Part shown: one piece after another, positions 34,567 through 44,900 of the stretch
Position numbering within the stretch: the first letter of the stretch is position 1
Layout of the letters: every line of letters starts with the position of its first letter
Assembly: GCA_022457065.1 (NCBI GenBank)
Contig: JAJGBQ010000004.1
Span: forward strand, 1,798,001-1,862,000
Direction of reading: 5' to 3'
DNA from: Curvularia sp. ZM96
Lineage: Eukaryota > Ascomycota > Dothideomycetes > Pleosporales > Pleosporaceae
Length of the DNA stretch: 64,000 nucleotides
Made by a program: the position numbers and the translations under genes
The notes under the pieces: generated by a model
What the model was told of the DNA's origin: nothing
Databases searched by the model: none
Seen by the model: only the letters and a program-made list of their open reading frames with translations

Positions 34567-35881
34567 ATGCCTTCTATCAGGACTCTAAGCAAGCTGGCCG
34601 TGGGCGGCGCCCAGATCATCCTCGGTGGAGGAAAACGCGTCATGGGCGACTTTACCCAAGCCTGCCCTAATGCCCAGCTGAGCTGCCACAACACAACTGC
34701 TGTTGAGAATCTGTGCTGTTTCAATGCACCTGGAGGCCAGCTCCTCCAGACCCAGTTCTGGGATGCTTCGCCAGCTACGGGACCAGATGATAGCTGGACG
34801 ATCCACGGACTATGGTACGATTTCCTTTTCCACCCTGCCCCTTTAGCACAAGATCTCGATATATATGTCTGTGGATTTGCTAACTAACCTGACATATAGG
34901 CCCGACCGCTGCGACGGCAGCTATGACGCAAACTGCGACTCGTCGCGCTCCTACTCCAATATCAGCGCCATCCTCAACTCCTTTGGCGAAACCGAACTTC
35001 TCTCGTACATGTCCACTTACTGGAAGGACTACAAGGGCGATGACGAGTCCTTCTGGTACCACGAGTGGGCCAAACATGGCACCTGCATTTCCACCCTCGA
35101 GCCGGACTGCTACACAGACCACAAGGCCACCGAGGAAGTCGTCGACTTCTTCCAGAAAACCGTCGACTTGTTCAAGACCCTGCCCAGCTATGAATGGCTC
35201 AAAGAAGCAGGCATCACCCCAAGCACCACCCAAACCTACACGTTCGACGCCATTCAAAAAGCCATTCAGGCCAAACGCCCCGATGTCGAAGTCACGCTGG
35301 GCTGCCGCTCCGGCTCGCTGAACGAGATTTGGTACCACTTCGATGTACGTGGTAGCGTGCAAACAGGCGAATTCGTGCCCTCGAACCCAGACGGTACAAA
35401 GTCTACCTGCCCCAAAACAGGCATCAGGTACCTTCCCAAGCACGGCAGTGGCTCTTCTCCTCCTAGCACCACGACCACTGCCGGCAACGGCTCACCGGCG
35501 CCCACATCAGCGCCTGGGACACCTTTCAGCGGCAAAGGCCAGCTCAATGTCATGGTAAATGGTGCGAAAAAGGGATGTATCATTAGCAAGGGCACGTGGT
35601 ATACGACCGGCACATGTGCCACTTTCTCCGCCACACAAGTCGGCGATGATGGATTTACTCTCTCCAGCTCAAAGGGCAAGTGCGGTATCGTTGGTGGCGC
35701 GCTCTCATGCGGTAACAGTGTGAGTGCGGCAACGGGTTTCACCAGTGCGGATGGACTGCTTGCTGCTGGCGGAAATACCAATTGGAGTGCCGACAAGGCT
35801 GCGAGCGGAAGCACGCAGCAGACGGTGTATGCGGGCGGAGACCACTCGGCCAAGTTTAGCATTTCGTGGCAGTCTGTTTAG
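34567..35881 (+). CDS. Secreted ribonuclease T2 with C-terminal extension, 2 exons
   Basis: Acid endoribonuclease that cleaves RNA through 2',3'-cyclic phosphates, acting outside the cell or in the vacuole. Exons 34567-34814 and 34900-35881 give 409 residues. CAS1 is WTIHGLWP (H80), restored by splicing through the Trp codon; CAS2 is FWYHEWAKHGTC (H137, E138, H142). Many cysteines are conserved (SCHNTT, CCFNAPGG, DRCDG, HGTC). After about residue 295 a Ser/Pro/Thr/Gly-rich linker joins a roughly 110-residue C-terminal domain with two cysteine pairs, the extension seen in Rny1-type enzymes. I chose the ATG at 34567 because it places a hydrophobic leader (SKLAVGGAQIILGG) at the N-terminus; an in-frame ATG at 34480 would add 29 residues. 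Catalysis is secure, start moderate. Confidence 0.9.
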
Positions 35882-36267
35882 ATAGGACAGCTGCATGTCC
35901 TTGATATCTCTTTTATATAGAAGCGCAAGCGGAGCACGTATCGGAACGCATATATGAAATCTAAATGTTGAGCAAAATACTCTCTTCATTTGAAAAAAGA
36001 CCGCTGGTTAAGCAGGCAGTCTGATCAATAGGCCAGTTAGGCCCGCTACGCGTAAAAGCGTGTTTTGCTTCGTTTAGAAGCCTTTTAAATGGAGACTATT
36101 TGGTATATCTACATCACGTCCCTCCACTCTCCTCAATCCCAAATATCGTACGAGCTGTTGAACACTCCCATGCAGATTCTTTTTGTTGAAACACCTGTAC
36201 CCATGTATACCAAAAAAACGCCGTCTTACGCCATGTAGTTGAAATTGTTTCTCACACCACTCAGCCC
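35882..36267. other. Tail-to-tail intergenic region
   Basis: About 390 bases of 3' UTR sequence between RNase T2 and the hydroxymethyltransferase gene. No gene is seen. Confidence 0.5.
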
Positions 36268-37844
36268 TTAGACGGGAAGAGGGAAGGTGACAGCCCAGGC
36301 GGCAATCTCCTTCTTCAGGTCGTTGATCTCCTGGACCTCGCCAGAAGCAACCTTGCTCTTGAAGTCCTTGAGCTTGTTGGCCTCGGTAGGAAGCTCGCTC
36401 TGAATCTTCTTGCACAACTTGATGCAAGTGTCAATGTAGTTGGCAATCTTCTTGAAGTCCTCCTCGCCAAGACCGCGCGAGGTCATGGCAGGGGCTCCGA
36501 TACGGATACCCATGGGTGTGAGAGCCGACTTGTCACCAGGAGTGGTGTTCTTGTTGCAGGCAATGTTGACCTGCTCAAGAACAGCCTCAACACGGGCACC
36601 GTCGAGAGAGAAGGGCTTCAGGTCAAGAAGGACCATGTGGTTGTCAGTGCCGTCAGTGACGAGCTTGTAGCCCATGGACTTGAAGGCAACCTCGAGCGCC
36701 TTAGCGTTCTTGATGACCTGCTGCTGGTAGAGCTTGAAGTCCTCGGATTGGGCTTGCTTAAGCGCAACAGCGAGCGCGGTGATGGTGTGGTTGTGGGGAC
36801 CACCCTGGTGACCAGGGAAGACGGAGAAGTTGATGGGACCCTCGAGGTCGTACAGAGTCTCCTTGCCAGTCTTGGGGTCGGTCTTGCGGACACCCTTGCG
36901 GAAGAAGATCATGGCACCACGAGGTCCACGAAGCGACTTGTGGGTTGTGGTGGTGACAATGTCGCAGTACTCAAAGGGCGACTTGTTGACGCCAGCAGCA
37001 ACGAGACCAGAGATGTGAGCCATGTCCATGAGGAGGTAGCAGCCAACCTTGTCGGCAATCTCACGCATGCGGGCATAGTCAATCTCACGGCAGTATGCGG
37101 AGGTACCGGCGACAAGGACCTTGGGGCGGTACATGAGGGCGTTTTGCTCGAGCTGGTCGTAGTCGATGAGGCCGGTCTCGAGGTTTACGCGGTAAGGGAA
37201 GGTCTCAAAGTATGTGGAAACAGCGGAGATCCTGCATGTGGTTAGTTTCTTTGCCCGGCACACATACATGTAGTACCGAATACATACTTCCTCTGCGGTG
37301 TCTGGTAGCCGTGGCTCAAGTGTCCGCCGTGGGGCAGGTCAAGACCCATGAGCCTGTCGTGTGGCCTCATGATGGCCTGGTAAGCCTGCAGGTTTGCTGG
37401 GCTACCGCTCAAGCACTGGACGTTGACACCCCACTTCTCAGGGTCCAGACGGAAAGTCTCAAGGGCACGCTTCTGGCAGAGCAGCTCGACGGAGTCGATG
37501 TGCTCGTTACCACCGTAGTATCGGGCACCGGGGTAACCCTCAGAGTACTTGTTGGACATGGGAGAGCCGAGCGCATCGAAAACGGCGCGGGAGGTAACGT
37601 TCTCGGAGGCGATCAGGAGGATGGATTCACGCTGGCGCTGGATTTCCTTCTCCTGTGGCAATTGTCAATGGATTGTTTGAAACGTATTACACGGCTGTCC
37701 TTACCATGATCTGGGCAATCTCCTGGTCAGTTTCCACCAGGGACTTCTCCATGAGCTGTGGCGTGTTAGCACCGAGTGCATAGTGTTGCGAGATGAGGGG
37801 TGACATACGTCCTGGTGGGACTTTGGGAGCGCGTAGTTAGACAT
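36268..37844 (-). CDS. Serine hydroxymethyltransferase, cytosolic type, 4 exons
   Basis: PLP enzyme that converts serine and tetrahydrofolate to glycine and methylene-tetrahydrofolate, feeding one-carbon metabolism. Exons 37844-37809, 37755-37705, 37652-37288 and 37231-36268 give 471 residues, the usual size. Motifs: IASENVTSRAVFDALGS, the folate/substrate region YSEGYPGARYYGGNE, LMDMAHISGLVAAG, and the PLP lysine K249 in TTTTHKSLRGPRG. It ends in a normal C-terminal domain with IRIGAPAMTSRG. There is no mitochondrial presequence: the chain starts MSNYALPKSHQ and runs quickly into the catalytic core, so this is the cytosolic form (SHM2-like). Two very short first exons are supported by frame and by the need for the N-terminal helix. 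Codon use looks highly biased, as for an abundant enzyme. Confidence 0.96.
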
Positions 37845-38787
37845 GATGTGTGGTAGGGTGAGAAGAAACAAAGACAAAAAGTTGAAGAGAAAGAGAAAGG
37901 GTGGGAGGGGATGAGAGGATAAATAGACTTTTCGAAAGTTTTAAAGTAGTCAGAGCGAGCACCTCATGTCCCTTCCATACACACCCCACCAATTTTTCTG
38001 AACGCGACATGATACCCTAGGCCTGTTTAGGCCTAGCGCCAACCAGAACTTCACCTGTGCAGCCGGTTGTCGGAGCGACTCGGACAGCGATCGTGGACAC
38101 TGAGGTTGAAAGTAAAAAAAGTTGTCGCTGCTTCACTGGCAGTGCACTGAATTTGCGATGTACAAAAGCTCTTCCGTTTTTGGGTCGTGAAAGCTATGCC
38201 GGGGTAGGGCTCTGCGCCTGTACCGTTTCCCCGCGTTTTGCCCCTCCCGGCATGCGAAAATACCCCGGATGCATATCATAGGAGACAAGCTTCATGTCAA
38301 AACCTAGTTCTGCGAGGGCGAATGCAATTACGCAACAGTCGAATATTATTAAGAGTGCAGCCTCTGTAGTTTTTGTCCCGTCAGAGATATATCATGCATG
38401 ATGAGGCAAAAGTTTTCCTGATTTGACATGTCCAATTCTCATTCTTTCGTTTACTACGTACAATCCATTCCAAATGTCCATTTTGACTTCAATCATTCCT
38501 CCTATTTCGTCTAACATTTCTCGGTGAGTCTCAGGCTCGCCGTCGTGGATCAAATCGATCAGATGCAAAATAACAAAGCATAAAAGCATTCTAACGCCGG
38601 GTATGCCACAAAAACACAACGTCGTGAGCAGTAGGCTGCTCTTGCGTCGCTAAAAAAAACAGGGTATGTAACTGAGTAGAAGAATGTAAGACCGAGCCGA
38701 GGTCGGCATCAAATTACAGAATCGCGCCACCAAAATGCTCCTCTCTTAGATTAGTCTCTGAAATTAGTCGCAGCGTCGTCAATCTGC
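37845..38787. other. Intergenic region upstream of the hydroxymethyltransferase gene
   Basis: This region contains purine-rich DNA immediately upstream of the start on the coding strand's template (37,850-37,925) and the 3' region of the Fig1 gene. Open frames are short and without motif. No gene seen. Confidence 0.45.
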
Positions 38788-39712
38788 TTAGTCGTTGTCG
38801 GTGAGGCGGTCGAGGACAATGATGCTGAGAATCATGACGAGCAACCCGATGGTTACTATGATGAGCAGCACAAAACCGAACCAACCGAGGACCATGGCAG
38901 ATGTTCCGACACCGGACTTGACGCTACCGTTTCCGAGATCTTGCACGATTGTTGCAGCTGCGACGGAGGCGGTATGTTGCCATAAGACAGAGACCAAGAC
39001 GAAGATGGAAGCGATGAAGATGAGGGCGAGAGCGACCTGCGAGACGGGCCTGGATGGGAAAGGCTTGACGTCGACATCGGATCCGGTTCGCTCATCTCTC
39101 TCCTCGTGCCATCCGGGGAAAGTGGCAAGCAGGATGAAGGTGAAGAAGGCGAGAATGATGGCGACGATCAGCAGGTAAGGGAACACGACGGCGTCCTTGA
39201 AGGTGGCGGCCACCCAAACCAGATTGAGCGGGTCCTGGTCAACAGACACGTTGTCGACGAGCGCAGTGGCGTTGTTGGAGCAGATGAAGCCACCGCCGTC
39301 GCGGTTGATGCAGATGCCGAAGTAGCCGACACGCACACCGAGCTGTGCGTTGCCGACAATGTTTGCAATAGCAGCAGTAACACCAGGGTCGACCTGTTCA
39401 GGGGCGTAGGTCGGGGTGAATTTTTCGTACCACATGGAGATGAGGAAGATGCCAGGAATGAGTGGAGATGTGGACGAGCATCCAGCGAGTAGCAATGCTG
39501 CGGATTTGTTAGCTGTGGCGTTTCTTTCTGTGGGGTTCGTTTTTGACATACAGAGCAATATTATCGCAATGGCGATGAGAATCATGAGAACATGGTGAAA
39601 GCCAAGAAACGGTATTAACCCTGGTGATTGTTAGTTGTGGTCCTTTATTCTTGCCAATGGTGATAGAATAAAACGTACGCTGCATGCTCACAGCGAACCT
39701 GAGGTTGGCCAT
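38788..39712 (-). CDS. Fig1-family membrane protein, 3 exons
   Basis: Plasma-membrane protein of the Fig1 family, tied to low-affinity calcium influx and membrane fusion in mating; homologues in filamentous fungi affect hyphal growth and development. Exons 39712-39679, 39620-39552 and 39497-38788 give 270 residues with four predicted membrane helices (about 14-43, 143-165, 191-213, 238-263). The family signature lies in the first extracellular loop: GVRVGYFGICINRDGGGFIC, a Gly-rich stretch with two cysteines. The 54-base second intron (39551-39498) is inferred because it restores a continuous first helix, IIILLSLLLAGCSS. It also has GTATGT, a GCTAAC branch site and CGCAG; unspliced, the frame stays open but the helix breaks. 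The C-terminus is short and acidic. Confidence 0.85.
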
Positions 39713-41347
39713 TGTGAAGATGTGTCTCTTTCAATTGCCTCTGATGGGCCTTGTGAACTCCCTGCGCCCGCAGAGGGCGGGGTGGTATGAGCGAGGGGAT
39801 GCACTCAGACGGTTGCTGATAGGTATCTCGCGCTCATAAGATGCGAGAGGACAAGCGATGTTCAAGTTGTCTCCAGAGTAGAGGTGAATGTAAAGTGGTG
39901 GAGTATTCGAAGTCGGTACTCTTGGCTGGACCGCTCGTGCAGCAGCGTGGTCGGAATATGCACTATGACAGCGATGGTCAGATGAGTCCTGTTGAGAAGC
40001 AAAAAAAAGGGTGTGTGTGATGGAGGTGGGTAGCGTGGAGTGAGACTTCTCTGATTTCTGCAGCGAGTAGTAGTTTTGCTGCTGGGGAAATGGTGAGGTT
40101 GGGCGTGTGGCTGGGAGGAGGTTGGAGGCTGGATCAACACACGGATACTGTAGCAACCGCCTGGAACACCAACGTCATGCCCCGGCCCCGGCCCAGACCC
40201 AATCAGCCGCCGCGCTATCGCATTTGTTTTCTGCAAAGGGGCCTGCCGCCGGCGTGTTCCTGCATTAGACTACTCCTCTACCCAGCCTCTGCATTTCCCC
40301 CAGCGACGTGGCGGCTTGCGTACGGCACGCGCTTGGGTGTCGCCAGCTCGCCAGCGACCGCTCTTTCGCGTGCGCGCCTGCCAGGATTCCTGGACGCGCT
40401 CCTCAACAGCGCATACCGCCATTGCTTGGAACAATCTGTTGATATCGCGCGCACATATGTAGTCGAGCACACGGCGCTATGCGACGTCTTGTTCTGCTTC
40501 TCCGCGTACCCTCATGTGCTGGCCGTGAAGGGTGGCCTTGGCTTGGCCCTGTATACCGCTGACGGCCTGACGAGTGGTTACCCGGCGGCCCTGCAGCCGT
40601 CGGCTTCGACCTTATTTCGCCTGCATGCCGAACAAAAGCAAGCACTGGCGACTGTTGACCTGGAGATCAGATCAAGATGGCGACACCGCCCGAGATCTTG
40701 GTTGCGCGCCCTGCGCACGGCTATGTGAGGCCGTGACGTCACCAGCAGTACCGATGCAGGGACGCATCCTATCAACCTCCACTCAAGCCTCGCCATACAT
40801 ACATGCGACGATCCCCCGCGATGTCCTACCATAACTTGGCTCCGGACTCTAGACCATGGAATCTGAGCAGCTGCACACTGCGCCCATCTTCGCCTCCCTT
40901 TCCTTACATACGGGTCACCAGAACTTGGTTGCGCTTTCGCCACCTATCTTCCACCCCAATCCCTGCCTCTCTGCCGTGTAGCCAAGCAAAAGAAGACGAA
41001 TAAGGAGACACTATCTGCTATAAGCCATCTTGAATCTTGCTTGATACTACCAATGCCACCAATGAACATGATGCTCAAGATTGGTTCTTGCTGGTAGCCT
41101 AGCCACACCGTCACCATCTGAAGATGAGCACTTTCTCGCCCAGTGTACCTTCCTGTAACCGTGAATCGAAGTCACGATGCATGACGTAGACGACAGACTG
41201 CCAAAGTGCATATAAACACCTTCCTGCTTCAAGACAGATCCATCATCATCATCATCATCATCATCAAGACTACAACCTCAACTATCAATTGGACATACAT
41301 ATCCAACACTTTACAAACACAACCCCAAGAACACCGAATCCATCACC
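39713..41347. promoter_or_regulatory. Divergent promoter, Fig1 / Hsp9-12-like gene
   Basis: 1.6 kb between outward-facing genes. The middle (40,080-40,730) is GC-rich and holds a 212-codon frame with no recognisable domain, which I do not call. The last 110 bases contain a CAT repeat and then an A/C-rich leader ending just before the ATG at 41348, typical of strongly translated fungal mRNAs. Confidence 0.45.
41241..41266. repeat. (CAT)n microsatellite
   Basis: Eight full CAT units plus two bases, starting about 108 bases upstream of the Hsp9/12-like ATG, so in the promoter or 5' leader. Likely length-variable between strains. Confidence 0.85.
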
Positions 41348-41696
41348 ATGACTGACGCATTCCGCAAAGACACCCACACCAAGATGAGCGAGGCCATGGT
41401 ACGCCCCTCACATCTCCTGTCTCTCCTGTGCCCCAGTCCACTAACCCTACCAACAGCAGCCCCAGTCGTCCAAGTCCACCGGCACCAAGCTCAAGGAATC
41501 GCTGACTGGCACCGCCGATAAGGTCGCCCGCGACGTGCAGCCTGACTCGTCCAAGACGCACTCGCAGTCCACCATGGACAAGTTCAGCCGCTCAAAGGAC
41601 AACAATGTCCACGGCTCCACGGGCGGCAGCATCGTTGACAAGACCAAGGATGCTCTGGGCTTGGGTCACAACACCCACCACGGCCATGGCTTGTAA
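41348..41696 (+). CDS. Hsp9/Hsp12-like small stress protein, 2 exons
   Basis: Small hydrophilic protein of 96 residues from exons 41348-41398 and 41457-41696. It reads MTDAFRKDTHTKMSEAM, then QPQSSKS, ADKVARDVQPDSSKT, FSRSKDNNVHG and DKTKDALGLG. The order of an N-terminal (S/T)DxxRK helix, a middle ADKVAxxVQP segment and a KDN segment matches yeast Hsp12 and the Hsp9/Awh11 relatives. These proteins are induced by heat, osmotic stress and starvation and stabilise membranes. No cysteine or tryptophan is present. The acceptor is the first of two CAG triplets, because it keeps the Q-P-Q-S frame. The last residues are His/Gly-rich (HNTHHGHG), a small lineage feature. Function is inferred from family. 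Confidence 0.85.
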
Positions 41697-41938
41697 GCTG
41701 GGAGATGGCTGAGGCTCCATCATGGCCTGGAGAGGAACAGATGGATGGATGAGTGCGAGTCTGTGGTTGTATGAGACATAGCCCACCCTGCCTAATATCT
41801 TTGATGAATTAATGACCCTATTGTACCACTACTCCTTGACAACAATGCTGTGACTACGTGGGTATTTACCGGCAAAACAATGGCAAACAGCAACAAATCC
41901 TCACTCTACATTCTCCCCACCAACATGCTCTACACGCC

Positions 41939-44900
41939 TCAAGTAGGCATGGCCATGATGGAGCCCCATCCGCTCGAACCCCCTCCGCCACCTGACGCTC
42001 CTGCCCCTCCTCTCCCTCCACCCCTGCTTCGGGCGGCACCCGTTGAAGCTCCACTGCCAGTAGCCTTTGCACCGCGCTTCTTAACTCTGTTAAAGTTCTT
42101 GCCAAAGTTGCCAGATGTGCGCTTACGAGACGAGCTCTTTCCCTTGAGCCCAGCTCCCGATGCTCTAGAACCTCTTGCTGCCGGTGCTTTTGCTGCCGCT
42201 TTGGTCGATGGAGCTGCGCCACCGCCCAGTTGGGTATATCGATTGTTGAATTCGGCCACATCTGCATTCTGGGCTTGGTTGAAGTGATGGCTTGTATACA
42301 CCTCTCCGTCGTCATCGTCGTCGTCATCAAAGTCGCCGTAGAATGACTCGTCCCCAGTCTCTTCGACATCGGCGGCTGGTTCCTCTTGCTCGACTTCGTC
42401 GTCATCGTCATCACACAGATCCACAACAAGCCGGTGGTTCTGGTCGTCCACTTCTTCGTCATCGTCATCAGCATCGTCAATCTCGTGCACGATCCGAGAG
42501 TGTTGGGCTGGCTGGTTGCGGAGCTGTGCATTGCGAGGAGCAGGCGTCTCCTCCCCATAAATGTCCCTCGTGTTGTTAATCAGTCTCAGGAACTGCTTGC
42601 CATAACGATCAACCATCTCAGACCGTATACCCGGTATGGCCTTCATCTCGTCCAGATTTCGTGGCAGACCAAGACCCATTTCGCGAAGTACAGTGTCCGT
42701 GAAGATTGCTTCACGATGACTATTCTTCACTTGTATACTGTTCCGCAGGCTCTTGGCCCCCGTCATGAAATCTCTCAATACATCGCTTTGTAACTCCGTG
42801 AGTTCTGCGGTCCGTTGATCTGTAGTAATCGGAGCCCCAAGACCCTTCGTCTTTGTTCTTCTCAATGGCTTAGCCACACGTACTGGTGCGAAACCATCGT
42901 CTTCATCGTCGGTAACTACGAAACCATCGGCTTGGTAACCACGACCAGTCTGTTTACGAGTGGCGTGGCGTGGAGCATCAAAGACATTATCGTCGTCGTC
43001 ATTGTCATCGTCATCGTTACTGTGTTCATTATAGGCGAATGATCGAATCTTTTGCTTAGGCGCCCGCACAGGAGAGTCGATATTGGTCGACGGAAACTGC
43101 GTTTGCTGTTTCTTTGTTTTCTTCGGAGCTGGTGCCTTTGAACGTGCTTTCTGTGGTGAGGAGCGTACTTGCAGTTTCAGTTGCTTGCGCTTGGTTTCGT
43201 AGTCGTTGCGTGATGAAGCAGGCTAAGAATGTCAGTGAGCGAACTGCGAACAACAATACAGGATACATACATGTAGGTAACTCGTCGCAAAGCCAACCTT
43301 GTTCACCTTGCTTTTTTCCTTCAGCGCACCAGCATCCAGCAGATGTTGGAAGATGCGCTCATTGTCACCCCTATCCAAGTCCTTGCCATAGCCCCATCCA
43401 TATTCTTCCAATCCAGCACTCTTGATCTTGGCGCCACCAGCACCACGAAAGGCGTCTACACATTGGTGCATTGTGACGTTATCTTCATGGATTCGGTTGA
43501 CGAGCTTGATGGCCATGGCAGCGTATTCTGTAAGGTCTTTTGTGACGAATGTGGCATCAGATCTGCAGTTGTCGCATGTCGAGTTGCACTTTGATGGATC
43601 GAATGCTTCACTAAAGTATCCGAGTACTTGAGCGCGTCGACAGTCAGCTTTGTTCTCGCAGTATTGAATCACAGTTCGTAGCATATCGCTCAGCCGTTGC
43701 TTCTGTTCCCTGCTTCCTTCGCCCTCATCAATCATCTTGCGCAAGATTCTTGAATCTGCATACTGGTAGTAGAGATAGCATTCTGAGCGCTTGCCATCGC
43801 GACCAGCACGTCCAGTCTCCTGATAGTAACCTTCCAAACTTTTTGGAAGTGAGTGGTGAATGACGTATCGTACGTCTGCCTTGTCGATACCCATACCAAA
43901 GGCGATCGTAGCCACAATGACGTGGTACTCGTTTTTCTGCCATTTGCGTTGGACCTCAGACCGGTCTGCTGAGTCCATTCCGGCGTGGTAGTGGTAAGCA
44001 CGAATTCCCATCTCAGACAACTTCTGCGCTACTTGTTCACAGCTCTTCCGTGATAGACAGTAGACAATACCAGACTTTCCAACATATCTTTCCTTGATCA
44101 GGTCTGCAATGCTGTTAATGACGCCTTTCGCTTTCGGTAACACTTCGTAGGAGAGATTGGGGCGGTTGAAGCTCTGAGAGAATTGACGGCAACCTTGGAT
44201 ACCAAGATTGGACACCACGTCGGTACGGACGACCTGGGTAGCGGTCGCGGTCAATGCAAGCACTGGAATTCCAGGAAATTGACGAACGACGTCTCCAAGT
44301 GCCTTGTAATCAGGTCGAAAATCGTGGCCCCATTGGCTGACACAGTGCGCTTCGTCAATGACAATCCTAGCGAGGTTTCCCCGAGAATGCAACTGCTGGA
44401 AAGCATTAATCATCCTCTGATTCTTGCTAAGCATCTCGGGTGTCACGTAAAGTATCTGGATGAACTGCTGAGGATCCTGCTGGCGCAAGGCGTCCATGAT
44501 CATGTTCTTTTGAGCTGCGGTTGACTCTCCATTAATGAGGAATGCCTGCATGCCGAAACGCTGCCTGCAAGCTTCCACTTGATCTTCCATCAAACTGAGA
44601 AGCGGGGAAACAACCAAGGTTACTCCGTGAGTCTTGCCTGAAGTAATCACTGAAGGCAGCTGATAGCAGAGCGATTTCCCCCCTCCTGTAGGCATCAATA
44701 CGAAGCAGTGTTCGCCAGCTAGCGTGGTGTTGATGGTCTCTAGTTGCCCGGGTCGAAAACCTCTCAGGCCAAAACGACGAATAAGTGCCGTTCTCAGATC
44801 CTGGGACCAAGGTAAGTTCATTCCGGGATGATTCTTGCCCGGCATATTCAGCTGCGCCTTCTTTGGTGATGATTGTTGATTTTGTTTTGGCAAGGCCTTG

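Noticed and set aside
37809..37844. Possible mitochondrial form of serine hydroxymethyltransferase by an upstream start
   Set aside because: The sequence upstream of the ATG gives no in-frame basic/amphipathic presequence; the protein starts like cytosolic enzymes.
40090..40728. 212-codon plus-strand frame between Fig1 and the Hsp9/12-like gene
   Set aside because: GC-rich DNA lowers stop frequency; the product is Arg/Ala/Pro/Leu-rich with no recognisable domain, signal peptide or intron evidence.
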